64,000 nt of DNA from Gracilariopsis chorda (lineage: Eukaryota > Rhodophyta > Florideophyceae > Gracilariales > Gracilariaceae): contig NBIV01000087.1 in NCBI GenBank assembly GCA_003194525.1, positions 221,059-285,058 of the forward strand, written 5' to 3'. The notes under the pieces were generated by a model. It made no database searches. It was not told the origin of the DNA and saw nothing but the letters and a program-made list of their open reading frames with translations. The position numbers and the translations under genes are program-made. Positions 42,009 through 53,835 of this stretch are shown in pieces. Numbering within the stretch: position 1 is the first letter of the stretch; each line of letters starts with the position of its first letter.

Positions 42009-45000
42009 ATCTAGTGCCACAATGACACAACAGTCTGTTTCTAGTGCGACCTAGACACCCTCCCGTGTACTTGCAAAGCGCGAAAAGGCATGCGCAATCA
42101 TCATTTGTGCACTTGGTGATGCCCCACTGCGTGTATTCATGGATGTGGATGATGACCCTGGTCGCATGCTTCAACTACTTGATGCGAGATATGCCTCAAA
42201 AAGGACTGTGTCTCGTATAGCTGTGCAGACTCAGCTGTTCAGAATGTCATACAAAGGCCAAAACATGTCTGAGTATGTGGACCAGTTTGCCTGTCTGTTC
42301 TCGCAGCTGGACCGCATGGGCAAGGATGCGGCTATACCTGAGTCTCAAAAGGCACCTATGCTTCTGGCCTCTATTGACCCCAACTGCTCTTTGGAGTCAA
42401 CTGGAGCAGCACTTAGGACCAAGGAGATCTCCGAACTGACATGGGACTATGTGGCGACAACCCTGATTGATGAATATAATGCTCGTCAAATGGGTTCAGG
42501 TAGTTCCAGTAGAGGTCGTAATCGCAAAAAGAACAGGTACAAGGGTGGTGCCCGAATAAGTGGACACAGCAGATCATCGATTGGTAATGAAAATGATGGT
42601 AACGCGTCAGATTCGACCACTGTTAACGACCCCACTGGTCGTGCGTATGCTGCTGGAAGCAGAAACGGGTACCACTGCACCTTCTGCGACCGTGATGGAC
42701 ATACCCAAGACCGATGTCACGTGAATCCAGACAACCCTGACAACCATCTGCCACAAGCAATCTTGGACCAGCTGAGGGTGAACGCAGTTGAGAAGCCAAA
42801 GCGTTCTGCGAAGTCATCCAGTAGAGCGTCCAAAGTTGAGATTGCTGGTGTTGCTAGTGAGAAGTCTTCAGTGGTACCGCCAGCTATTAGTCACATCGAC
42901 ACTTATGCGGACAGTGGTGCTACGTCTCATTTCTTCTGTTCTGTATCTGCGTTCGTTCCAGACACACTGATTGACATACCAGAGAAGACAATTGAGCTAG
43001 CTGACAACACCACGGTGAATGCCACGCAACAAGGAGATGTCATACTACCCTTCTCGAATGTGAACCTCAGGCTGTCGAAAGTGCTGCTAGTTCCGAATCT
43101 TGGATATAACCTAGTATCTGTAGGTCGCTTAGCTGACAAGGGTATCCAGTCACGGTTCTGTGGTAAGGAGGTAACCCTACAACATGAGCACGGGTTTGAC
43201 ATTGGACGTGGGACTCGTCATAATCGTTCCCGTCTGTACATGCTACCCAACCCCATTGACCACTGGGATACATCCAAGATGCTTTCTGCAACAGACGACA
43301 GCACAAGTACATTGTGGCATCGCAGACTGGCACATATGAATGAGTATGACCTACAAAAGGTTCATGAACATGTCGACGGAGTCCCAAAACTCAAGTGCAT
43401 GGAGGAGATATTTCGATCGTGTCGGCTTGGCAAAGCACATAAACTGCCATTTCTGGGCAAGTTTGAAAGATCTGACAACGTTGGAGACATTGTGCACTCA
43501 GACATTATGGGTCCATTAGTGCCATCGTTCCCAGATCGATTCCGGTATGCATCTGGATTTGTGGATGATCACTCGCGATGTGCAGTACTTGAGTTCATGA
43601 GGCATAGGTCTGAGATTGGACAAGTGTTCTTGGGTGTGAGGCCGAAGCTCAAACAGCTTGGAGGAGAGCATGTGATTATTCGAAAGCTGCACTCTGACAA
43701 TTCAGAAGAGTACATTGCCTTGCAAGAGAATCCCAAGAATGGTCTCCAGGAGGTATCGTTTTCTCCACCGTATACCCCGGAACATAATGCTATTGCAGAG
43801 CGCATCAATCGCACTATGGGTGAAGCTGCCTGAGCTTTGCTCATTCAAGCAAATCTTCCAGAATGTTTGTGGTCATATGCACTAAAACATGTTGTTTATG
43901 TTCGACATAGAGTGCCGCACTCCACCACTGGCGTAACACCGTATGTGCTAGTGACTGAAACTAGGCCTTCTTTGAAGTATGTCAGAGTATTTGGATGTGC
44001 CGCATGTGTATTAAAACTGAACCCGGGCACCAACTTCGAGTCTCGTGAACTTGAGGGAGTGTACTTGCAGACACTTGAGCATGGTGTTTATGAGGTCCTA
44101 GTTACTGATGACGACTATATTCCTCGAATAGTAAGGTCCCATCATGTTACTTTTGATGAATCTGGGTTCCCTGGTGCACCATATCTCAGCAACTATATGG
44201 ATGACAAAAGCACATCAGATAGTACTTATCATTCTGAGAACGATATGGATAGCATCAGTTCGGATGAATTCTCTGTTGATGATGTTGAGAACATCATGTC
44301 AAACTCAGAAAATGATACCACAGACCACCGTGAGGCACCAACAGACATTATGGTTGACCCTGCAACAGTGAACTTTGATGCTGCCGAGGACAATTCGAGT
44401 GATGTAGAGCAGTCAAATGACGATGGAGGTGACATTGAACTTGAAAATGTTGACTCTGAGTCACAGTCACGGTATCCTCGTCGCACAAGGCGTGCACCAC
44501 AACGCTGGTGGCGTATGGCTGGCACTGCCAAATCTGAGGTTGAGGTGACCACGAGTGATGATCCCACACTAAAGGAAGCACTATCTGCCACCCCAGCTGA
44601 AAGAGAGCAATGGCTAAAAGCCATTAATGAAGAGTTGGCATCTTTAGAATACAAGGCTACATGGATTCCTGATGACTCACTAAAGTCCAAGCCACTACCA
44701 ACGCATGTCATATTGAAGGTGAAACGTGAGGTAGATGACTCCGTCGACCGATTTAGAGCTCGAATAGTGGCTGGGGGCAACCACCAGACATATGGTCAGG
44801 ACTACTTAGAGACGTATGCACCAGTTGTTTCGTTCAATTTGGTTTGCATGTTCCTGTACCTGATTTTGTGCATGCAGATGTTTGTTGCACAGGTTGACAT
44901 AAAGACAGCGTTCCTTAATGGTGAACTCAAAGAAGATGTGTGGGTGATGTCACCGCGTGGCATTCCTGGTCTCAAGTCACAATGCTACAAACTGCTAAAG

Positions 45001-46140
45001 GCGATATACGGGCTTAAGCAGGCTGATCTGGCATGGCATACAGAGTGCAGCACGGACATTACAGGCATAGGTTTTGAAGAAATAACCAGTGCACCATGTG
45101 TTTTCAGGCGCAAACTAGCCGGCAACACTTACGCATACATCCTGGTATACATAGATGACCTTTTCATATTCACGCCAACTGCTGAACAACGTTCCCACAT
45201 AATGGAGGAGCTCAAGTCACTGTATAACCTACGTGTTGAGCCTCGTGTCAGAATGTATCTTGGTGTTGAATTAGGCTGGAACATGGACTCCAATGGCCAA
45301 CTGTTAGGTGTGAACCTAGCACAGCTGTTGTATGTCAGTGGAATGTTACGTAGGTTTGGACTGGAATGTAGCAAACCGGCACGAAGCCCTATGGTGGAAT
45401 CCTTCTTTTCCTCACTTGATGCGGAGGAGGACAAGTCCCCTTTTGAAGTCCAGTTGTATCGGCAGATGATCGGGTCTCTGCTGTACCTGGCATTACGCAC
45501 GCGCTTTGACATATTGGCACCTGTACTTATCCTAGCACGCTTTCAGAAAGCACCAACTCGGTATTGTCATCGAGCGGTGAAGCGCGTGCTAAGTTATTTA
45601 CGTGGCACTACTCACCATGGACTTGTTTATCACCCTGGGAACCTGCTCCTGAATGGTTATGTGGACTCTGATTACGCAGGCGACACCACGGATCGCAAGT
45701 CTTTGTTTGGATTTATGATCAAACTTGGGTCATATGTTTGTTTCTACGGTGCCCGTAAGCAGGCGTCGGTGGCATTGTCTACAGCCGAGTCTGAGTATGA
45801 GTACTACGCGTTAGTGATGGCAAGTCAAGAGCTAATGTAAATATCTCGAGTACTTGAGGAATCTGGGATACCGGTTAATGACAGTACTCCACTACGCTCA
45901 GACAACCAATGTGCGATTGAGTGGTCCATTGGTGAGCGTTGCCCCTCCGTACATGCCAAACACATTGACGTGAAGATACACTCTATCCGGGACTTGGTCA
46001 AAAGCAAGGTGATAAGCGCGGAATATGTGGCAAGTGAGGACAATGATTCTGACATACTCACAAACCCACTTAGTCCTGCTATGACGCAATTGGTCATGGA
46101 TAGAGTTGGTCTGACCCAGGAACTCGAGGAGGAGTGTTAA
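42009..46140 (+). pseudogene. F1 copia Gag-Pol, two internal stops
   Basis: After the solo LTR the frame continues with Gag (from MDVDDDPGRMLQL) and a zinc knuckle (CTFCDRDGHTQDRC). Protease (YADSGATSHFF) follows, then the GAG-pre-integrase (LWHRRLAHMN), integrase (DDE core SDIMGPLVP, LHSDNSEEY and NAIAERINRT), and an acidic linker ending YPRRTRRAPQRWW. Reverse transcriptase (QVDIKTAFLNGELKEDVW, ILVYIDDLFIF) and RNase H (GYVDSDYAGDTTDRKSL) come next. A TGA at 43,831 replaces an Arg codon (GEAA-stop-ALLIQ) and a TAA at 45,838 replaces the conserved Trp of QELxW-ISRV. A small EYE duplication is seen in RNase H. The pol stop (TAA, 46,138-46,140) lies inside the 3' LTR. Otherwise the frame is intact over 4 kb, so the copy is young. 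Confidence 0.9.
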
Positions 46141-46349
46141 TGTTAGCACATAGTCGAGTGATTGGTAGTCCTGGGACATCATGGTGCAACACTTGGAAAC
46201 AAAGTTTCATATAACGGAGGGCTGTTTTTGGGACCTGCTCTACAAAAGCGCATATGCGTGTGTTCTCAAACCCAACGTGAAACGAACATATGATTGGCTA
46301 CTGCAAATACTGATATGCAACGTGTTGGTTACAAGTGTTATGCATGCTA
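46135..46349 (+). repeat. F1 copia 3' LTR, interrupted by F2
   Basis: It begins TGTTAATGTTAGCAC right after GAGGAGGAG, has the U3 cassette with intact GCGCATATGCG at 46,242-46,322, and stops at ATGCTA where the F2 LTR starts. The missing part would resemble 39,680-40,273. Confidence 0.85.
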
Positions 46350-47082
46350 TGTTGAAGTGTTGAACTCTACAAGTGGTCGAGTGCCTGGCCAACCCCCACA
46401 GAAGGTGTCAGCTTGGTCCAAAACCAAACCTTCAGGGGACGATGGGCACTTTTGGAGCCCCTCGCTCCAAAAGCGCATATGCGCCTCTGCTCAAACCCAA
46501 CGTGAAATGGCAATGTGATTGGCTACTGCAAAATGCTATATGCATTGTATACCGTACAAGTGTTATAGAGTGTATGGTAATGGATTGCGGATATGCACAA
46601 GTGGAGCAATATGATTGGTCCAAGTGTGTGCGCAGTAGACGGTTGTGCTGCAATGCCGAAGATGCGAATAGGAGCTGTATTGGGTGATTTGGGACAATGT
46701 GCGTTTGCGGGCTGCGCGGAGGGGTGGGAGTGCCAGGATGGTAATTGTTGATTTTTTAGAGCTGGTTCCAGATCAAGGGACTGGCAATGGATTTGCCGCA
46801 TTGATTGATTTAGTTATTTGAAATTGTGACCCTCTAGATTGTGCGCGCTTTTCGTGTACACCTGCACACACGAATAACGTGTAGTGTAATGGTGCAACCA
46901 CCGCCGTCGCTTGCTGCGACGACGGTGAAGTGTGTGCGGTAGGGTATATGTAGATTGGCTTTGCCTGCTGTCGAGTAAACTGGTCGACTAAGGCTGACAA
47001 CCTCCCTTGTTTTATTTTCTTGTTTCTTCTTCCTCCCGTTGTTTCTTCCCTTTTGTTTTCATAACCCGCGTGCGTTGCAACA
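46350..47082 (+). repeat. F2 copia 5' LTR (733 bp)
   Basis: Starts TGTTGAAGTGTTGAAC and ends TGCGTTGCAACA, with a TGTTG/CAACA terminal inverted repeat. The U3 cassette with perfect GCGCATATGCGC is at 46,467-46,549. A CGTCGCTTGCTGCGACGACG inverted repeat lies near 46,907. Confidence 0.92.
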
Positions 47083-47099
47083 GGTTATGGGCCCAGAGC
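47083..47099 (+). other. Primer-binding site, tRNA-iMet half type (F2)
   Basis: GGTTATGGGCCCAG directly after the LTR, identical to the F1 (28.7 kb) and F3 sites and complementary to the initiator tRNA-Met anticodon stem-loop. Confidence 0.8.
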
Positions 47100-47224
47100 G
47101 TCGACTTTTTGCAGACGTCGCGCTCTACTAATATCTCTTTGGATTCTACGAAGACTGGTTTCTTTTCGCGCAGGTACGCGTTGCGTTTTGAGCGAGCGAA
47201 TCTTGTGGAAGTCAAGTGGCAGTG

Positions 47225-47552
47225 GTGAAAGTAGGCAAAGCGTTCAGAGACACCTTCTCTGGTAAGCCGACCTGCGCCTGTTCCGATCCCTGCTTCTTTG
47301 CTTCAGCGCACAAGAAAGACCGCGCTATTTTCCGGCAAGCGACTAGAAGGGGTTAACTGGTGAAAGCTTATTGCGTCAGCTACTAGCCTCCCTTGGACGT
47401 CTCGTATGGATTGTAAAGCCCCTCGCTCTGACGTGCGCAGAGCAGGATTGGTCGCAGAAACCGGATCTCACCTTGAGAGAGTCACCACATACCCGAGGAT
47501 TTAGACCTCTACGGTAGCGGGGAAAGTATCTCCTGGCAGTGCGCCCGTCCTA
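47225..47552 (+). other. Structured leader RNA module (F2)
   Basis: It shares GTTCAGAGACACC...TCTGGTAAGCC, GGGGTTAACTGGTGAAAGC at 47,349 and ATGGATTGTAAAGCCCC. The hairpin GCTCT/AGAGC (47,425-47,443) encloses GACGTGCGC. A second hairpin GAGG...CCTC is near 47,495, where F1 has AGGG...CCCT. Paired changes keep both stems. Confidence 0.65.
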
Positions 47553-47868
47553 AGAAGTTCTATTTGTGTCCAGGCTCGTATCAGTACGTCCTGTGAGTAT
47601 ACTCCGGGCGTTGAGTACCCGAACTCCGCCTGTGATCGCGTACGAGACGTGTCTCGACAAGCGTAGTAGACTTGGTTACACGGTCTCCGCTGACGTTTTC
47701 GCTGTTGAGTGTTTGAGATTCTTCTCCGCTCCAGTTTTTCTGGTTCTTTGTGTAACAGAAGCCTTGAAATCCCTCCTTCGGCTTCACTACATTGTGTGGA
47801 TATCACTACATTTGGAATCTACATAGTTGCTTTTGTTGCTTTTCTTTGGTTCTAGTCCCGTAGGAACG

Positions 47869-50800
47869 ATGTTTTACTCTGAAGTTGAAACGGAATCCAC
47901 ATCTGGAATGAAAATTCCTCGTTTCCATGGTAAGCATGGTGATGATTATATGCTGTGGCGTCACCTTCTCCGTGCTGCATGCCGTATTAATGGTGTCTGG
48001 AACGTCGCGAATCCTTCTGGGGTTCAATCTACCACAGATATTTCAACTCAAGACACAACTACCGCAGGTATTGGCACTGAAATAGCAACTCCCCGTATCA
48101 TTGCGAAACGAGAAAAGGCTTGTGGTATCATCATCTGTGCTCTTGGTGATGCTACATTACGCGTAGTCATGGACGTGGATGATGATCCTGCACGTATGTT
48201 GCAACTCTTGGATGGACGTTATGCCTCCAATAGGACTGTATCTAGAATTGCAGTGCAGACAAGATTGTTCCGAATGTCGTACAGCGGTGAGAACATGTCC
48301 AGCTATGTGGATCAATACACGGCATTGTTCGCTCAGTTAGACCGTATGGGCAAGGATGCTGCTATACCGGAGTCTCACAGGGCACCTATGCTACTTGCTT
48401 CCATTGATCCGAACAGTTCGTTGGAGTCCACGGCTGCTGCACTCCGTACCAAGGACATATCGGAACTGACTTGGGACTATGTGGCAACCACTTTGATCGA
48501 TGAGTACAATGCTCGTCTGGTCAGTTCTTCTAGTTCTGGACGTACGCGAAGTCGAAAGAAGAACAGAAGCAAAGGTTCTGGTGGTTCACGTGTGTCGCAA
48601 AACTCCAGTCACACTCACATCAGGGATGGAAGTGACTCTGATGATCGGCCAAGTACAACTGGTAGAGCATACGAGGTGTCCAGTAACCGGACTTATCACT
48701 GTGAATTCTGTGATCGTGATGGTCACACAAAGGACAGATGCCATGTGAATCCCGATAACCCAGATAATCACTTACCCAAAAGCATCCTGGACAAGCTTAA
48801 CATCAAATCGAAGAGCAAATCTGGGGCGTCCAAGTCTTGCAATAAGCCGGCTGGTAGTTCATCAAAGATTGAGGTATGTGGTATGGCACTGGAAAAGTCT
48901 TCCATCGTACCTCCCGACAGTTGTGATATGGACACCTATGCCGATAGTGGTGCTACATCACACTTTTTCCATTCGGTGTCTGCGTTTATTCCCGAGTCTT
49001 TGCACAACGTACAAACTCGAACCATCATGCTTGCCGACAATACTGAAGTATGTGCAACGCAGCGGGGTGACATAGTATTGCCATTTGAGTACAAAAACCT
49101 ACGATTGACTGATGTCCTGTTCGTTCCAGAACTGGAATACAATTTGGTGTCCATAGGATGTTTGGCGGACAAGGGCATTGAATCTTTCTTTCGCTCAAGT
49201 GAAGTTCGTCTCACCTTGGACAATGGGTTTGTAGTCGGCAGTGGCCATCGCGATCGACGCTCGGGGTTGTACACCTTACCCGATCCGATATTGCAAGGTA
49301 CCAACCCAACCCCATCCTCGTCACCAACTAGTGGAGATCATTGCATGAAGACATCGGAGTCCAGTATTGCTAATCTATGGCATCGGCGACTTGCTCACAT
49401 CAATGCGCGCGACCACCAGTCAGTTTACAAACATGCTGAAGGGGTGCCAAAGATGTCGGGAATGGAGGAGATATGCCGCCCGTGTATGCTTGGTAAGGCG
49501 CATAAACTTCCGTTCCCTGGCAAATACGACCGAGCATCAGCCGTAGGTGAGTTGGTACACTCCGATATACTAGGATCCCTTGTACCTTCATTCCCACAAA
49601 GGGTTCAATATGCCTCTACCTTCCTTGACGGGCATTCAAGGTATGCACTCTTAGGCTTCATGACCCATAAAAGTGAAATTGCTGTTGTAATCGATGCAGT
49701 TGAGCACAAGTTCCAGCAGCTTGGAAGGAATGGCCATTGCAAAAGTGCACTTGGATAATGCCCAGGAGTATATTGCATTGCAGCTGAACCCTGCCAACAA
49801 TCTTCAAGACACTTCTTTCTCTCCTCCGTATACTCCGGAACAAAATGCAATAGCCGAGCGCATCAATCGCACTACTGCTCGAGCTTTGCTCATACAGGCA
49901 AGTCTCCCAGAGTGCTTGTGGCCATACGCATTAAAGCACGTCATACATGTTCGCAATAGGGTTTATCACTCAGCAACTGGAAGCAGCCCTTACCTTTTGA
50001 TGACTGGTTCAAAACCATCCCTGAAGCATGTCAAAGTGTTTGGGTGTGCTGCGTTCGTGCTTAAGATGAAACCGGATACCAAGTTCGAGTCTCGTGCACT
50101 TGAGGGAGTGTACTTGCAGACTCTTGAGTATGGTGTGTATGATGTTTTAGTCAATGATAGTGATGAGATTCCACGCATTGTAAAGTCTCGGCATGTGACA
50201 TTTGACGAGTCCAAGTTCTCTGGGGCACCATTTCTGGAACATGTTATGAGTGATGAAGGTGCATCAGATGATCCTTATGAATGCACAGATCACTCTGAAA
50301 TCGATACTGAGAGTGGTAGTATGGTTTCTGTGGACACCCCATTCGACATTGAGAGTGATACGGAACATATTGAATCCACTCCTATACCAACGGCACAGAG
50401 CATTGAAAGCGGTACCGATCATCCAGATGAGAGCGAGCATACTTCTGGTGACGATTCGGACCCAGACAATTGTGGTGAGCATGCCCCAAGTGCTAGTCAA
50501 CATACTTCGGACACTGATGTCTTACCGGAATCTGAACCAGAACCACGCTATCCTCGCCGTACACGACGTGCACCAGCTAAGTGGTGGTACATGGCCGGTA
50601 GTGCGACGTCACAAATGGATATTACTACCAGTGATGAACCTACTCTGGGCGAAGCACTGTCTGCCACACCACTTGAGCAGAGCCTTTGGAAGAGTGCCAT
50701 TGATGAAGAACTGACATCTCTGGAGGAGAAGAACACTTGGGAGGAGGATGAATCACCTGCCTCTCAGCTTCTTCCTACTCATGTCATTTTAAACGTAAAG

Positions 50801-52219
50801 CGCGATGCCAAAGGATCGGTTGATAGATTCAAGGCTAGGGTTGTGGCTGGTGGCAATCACCAGACATACGGGCAGAACTACATCGAGACATATGCGCCAG
50901 TAGTGCCATTTAGCCTGGTCCACATGTTCCTGTACGTCGCACTTTGCCTTCAGATGTATGTGGCTCAAGTAGATGTTAAGACTGCATTTCTCAACGGTGA
51001 GCTTAAGGAAGACGTGTGGGTGATGTCGCCGCGTGGTGTTCCCGGTCTGACCACAAAGTGCTATAAGTTACTCAAGGCTATGTACGGTCTGAAACAGGCT
51101 TATCTAGCATGGCACACCAAGTTCAAAGCAGACATGAAGAGGTTGGGTTTTGAGGAACTACCCAGCGCACCGTGCATATTCAAGCGAAAGGTTGGAGATG
51201 GCATGTATGCCTACATACTCGTATATGTGGACGACATTCTGGTGTTCACGCCAACGCTGGAGCAACAGAATACGGTGTTGGAAGAGCTCAAAACACTCTA
51301 TGACCTCCGCATTGAGAACCGAATCACTCTGTACCTTGGCGTGGAGCTGTCATGGAAGGTAGGTACAGCCGGACAACTCCTTGGTGTAAAGCTGGGACAG
51401 TCGCTGTATATTGAAAGTATACTTCGACTATTTGGTCTCCAGAACGCTAAGCCAGTACCTAGCCCTATGGTGGAGTGCTTCTTCACATCTCTAGCAATGG
51501 AGGAGGACAAATCACCAATGGATGTGCAGTTGTACCAGCAGATGATCGGGTCTCTGCTGTACTTGGCACTACGTACTAGGTTGGATATACTTGCACCAGT
51601 TCTCATCCTGGCTCGTTTTCAGAGTGCTCCTACCGCTTGGTGTCACAAAGCAGTGAAGCGTGTGCTCAGGTACCTGTGGAACGCGACAGCATGGGCTATG
51701 CTACAGGCCTGGATCGCTAGATCTGCATGGTTCTGTGGAGTCTGACTACGCTGGAGATACTACGAGTCGGAAGTCGATGTCCGGTTATATCGTTAAACTT
51801 GGGTCAGCAACCTGCTTGTATGGTTGTAGAAAACAAGCGTCAGCTGCGCTATCAACTGGTGAGGCGGAGTACTATGCTCTGACTTTGGTTGCACAGGAAG
51901 TGGTATGGGTTGCTCGTGTGCTACGGGAATGCGGTTTCGACATGAAACCTTTGGTTCCTCTACACTCTGACAACCAGTGCGCATTGGAGTGGGCTGGTGG
52001 TGAAAGGTGTCCTTGTAGTCGTGCTAAGCACATTGATGTAAAGGTTCACTTTATCCGAGATCTCATAAGAGACAATGTGACTAGTGTTCAATACGTCCTC
52101 AATACGTCCCAAGTGAGCTGAATGATGCCGATTTACTCACCAAGCCATTGGGACGTATGAGTGTTAATGCAATTCTCAAACGGCTTGGTCTTGGACAGGA
52201 ACTCGAGGAGGAGTGTTGA
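47869..52219 (+). pseudogene. F2 copia Gag-Pol, several frameshifts
   Basis: Gag begins MFYSEVETESTSG at 47,869. A zinc knuckle (CEFCDRDGHTKDRC), protease (YADSGATSHFF), pre-integrase (LWHRRLAHIN) and integrase (GELVHSDILGSLVPSF) follow. A +1 break near 49,724 moves the rest into another frame, which gives EYIALQ..FSPPYTPEQNAIAERINR with four or five codons missing after INRT. The long acidic linker, reverse transcriptase (QVDVKTAFLNGELKEDVW, ILVYVDDILVF) and RNase H follow, the last broken by a 1-bp loss near 51,675. An 11-bp tandem duplication (TCAATACGTCC twice) near 52,090-52,111 breaks it again. The pol stop TGA (52,217-52,219) is inside the 3' LTR. Confidence 0.88.
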
Positions 52220-52946
52220 AGTGTTGAACTCTACAAGTGGTCGAGTGCCTGGCCAATCCCCACAGAAGGTGTCAGCTTGGTCCAAAACCAAACTTACAGG
52301 GGACGATGGGCACTTTTGGAGCCCCTCGCTCCAAAAGCGCATATGCGCCTCTGCTCAAACCCAACGTAAAATGGCAATGTGATTGGCTACTGCAAAATGC
52401 TATATGCATTGTATACCGTACAAGTGTTATGGAGTGTATGGTACTGGATTGCGGATATGCACAAGTGGAGCAACGTGGTTGGTCCAAGTGTGCGCGCAGT
52501 AGACGGTTGTGCTGCAATGCCGAAGATGCGAATGGGAGCTGTATTATGTGATTTGGGACAATGTGCGTTTGTGGGCTGCGCGGAGGGGTTGGAGTGCCAG
52601 GATGGTAATTGTTGATTTTTTAGAGCTGTTTCCAGATCAAGGGACTGGCAATGGATTTGCCGCATTGATTGATTTAGTTATTTGAAATTGTGACCCTCTA
52701 GAGTGTGCGCGCTTTTCGTGTACACCTGCACACACGAATACCGTGTAGTGTAATGGTTCAACGACCGCCGTCGCTTGCTGCGACGACGGTGAAGTGTGTG
52801 CGGTACGGTATATGTAGATTGGCTTTGCCTGCTGTCGAGTAAACTGGTCGACTAAGGCTGACAACCTCCCTTGTTTTATTTTCTTGTTTCTTCTTCCTCC
52901 CGTTGTTTCTTCCCTTTTGTTTTCATAACCCGCGTGCATTGCAACA
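52214..52946 (+). repeat. F2 copia 3' LTR (733 bp)
   Basis: Starts TGTTGAAGTGTTGAAC straight after GAGGAGGAG and ends TGCATTGCAACA. It has the U3 cassette at 52,331-52,410 with GCGCATATGCGC intact. Same length as the 5' LTR. Confidence 0.92.
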
Positions 52947-53021
52947 GTTTATGGGCCCAGAGCGTCGACTTTTTGCAGACGTCGCGCTCTGCTAATATCT
53001 CTTTGGATTCTACGAAGACTG
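52947..53021 (+). mobile_element. Start of a second F2 internal region
   Basis: A primer site (GTTTATGGGCCCAG, first G altered) and about 60 bp of F2 leader follow the 3' LTR, ending at GAAGACTG where an inverted F3 LTR starts. This shows that two F2 units are joined through a shared LTR. Confidence 0.8.
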
Positions 53022-53815
53022 TGTTAATTGTTGAAAGGAAGTTGAGGGGATGGAAGGGAAGTTCGCCAGCTCTGGCTTGGATTTACTTGGAGGTCTTTCA
53101 GACACATCTTATATACCACTCTAAACTCGAATTGCGCGGGAACGCCAACTACAAGTAAAACCTAAACCACTAAGCAGGGACAGTCAATACTACCAATCAT
53201 CATCTAACATGACATAGCCAGCTCAGCACAACCTCATTACATCAACGCACACCAACGCACCAACGTTCCGTAATAGTTACGTGCATACACATGACCATGA
53301 CAAGGCACAAATTCACGACTCCAACACACGCCAGCACATGCCAACACATCACGGTAAGTCAACACGTCACAGTAAGTCGGCACGTAACCTGTGGTGTTGG
53401 TGCCATGTCATCATGTGGCAATGCATCAAGTGGCAATGCACGCAACACCCACGTCATCAATATACCCGTGCATGTGTAAACCTGTTGACAGTGCATGCGC
53501 ACCTTACCATTGTACCAACTACTGCTGTACCACTTGTACCAGCTGTCAACCACTTCACCAGTATCCCCTGCACACAACGTACACTGTGACCACTGTAGTA
53601 GCTGGACACGTGGGTGTGTCCAACCGATCCAGTTATGCCATACCACTTGTACGCACCACGTTGCATATGTACATTTGCAGTAGCCAATCAGAACCCAGTT
53701 TCACGTTGGGTTCGCGCACACGCGCATATGCGCTTTTGCACAGGTACCCTCCAAAACAGCCCATGCTCCCCGGAACATTTGGTTTTCAGTGACAGCACAG
53801 GTACTACTGCCAAAA
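53022..53815 (-). repeat. F3 copia 3' LTR (inverted)
   Basis: A 794-bp LTR, the same family as 41,230-42,008 and 56,757-57,562. The U3 cassette is at about 53,655-53,745. Its outer end reads TTTTGGCAG instead of TGTTGGCAG. It lacks the 27-bp tandem duplication seen in the plus-strand F3 LTRs. Confidence 0.88.
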
Positions 53816-53835
53816 CCCCCCCTCTGTCACTGACT

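Larger units (their letters stand above)
39463..46349 (+). mobile_element. F1 copia element with nested solo LTR
   Basis: Layout: 5' LTR 39,463-40,273, primer site 40,274, leader with the shared RNA module, gag from 41,064, solo F3 LTR 41,230-42,008 inside gag, pol to 46,140, and the start of the 3' LTR (46,135-46,349), which is interrupted by an F2 element. It is inserted in an inverted F2 RNase H fragment. It is one of the best-preserved F1 copies here, damaged mainly by three stops and the solo LTR. Confidence 0.9.
46350..52946 (+). mobile_element. F2 copia element, full length
   Basis: Layout: 5' LTR 46,350-47,082 (733 bp), primer site 47,083, leader, Gag-Pol 47,869-52,219, 3' LTR 52,214-52,946 (733 bp). 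The two LTRs differ at only a few positions. It sits in the F1 3' LTR. After the 3' LTR comes a second primer site and leader (52,947-53,021), so this is a tandem unit and no right-hand target duplication is visible. Confidence 0.9.
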
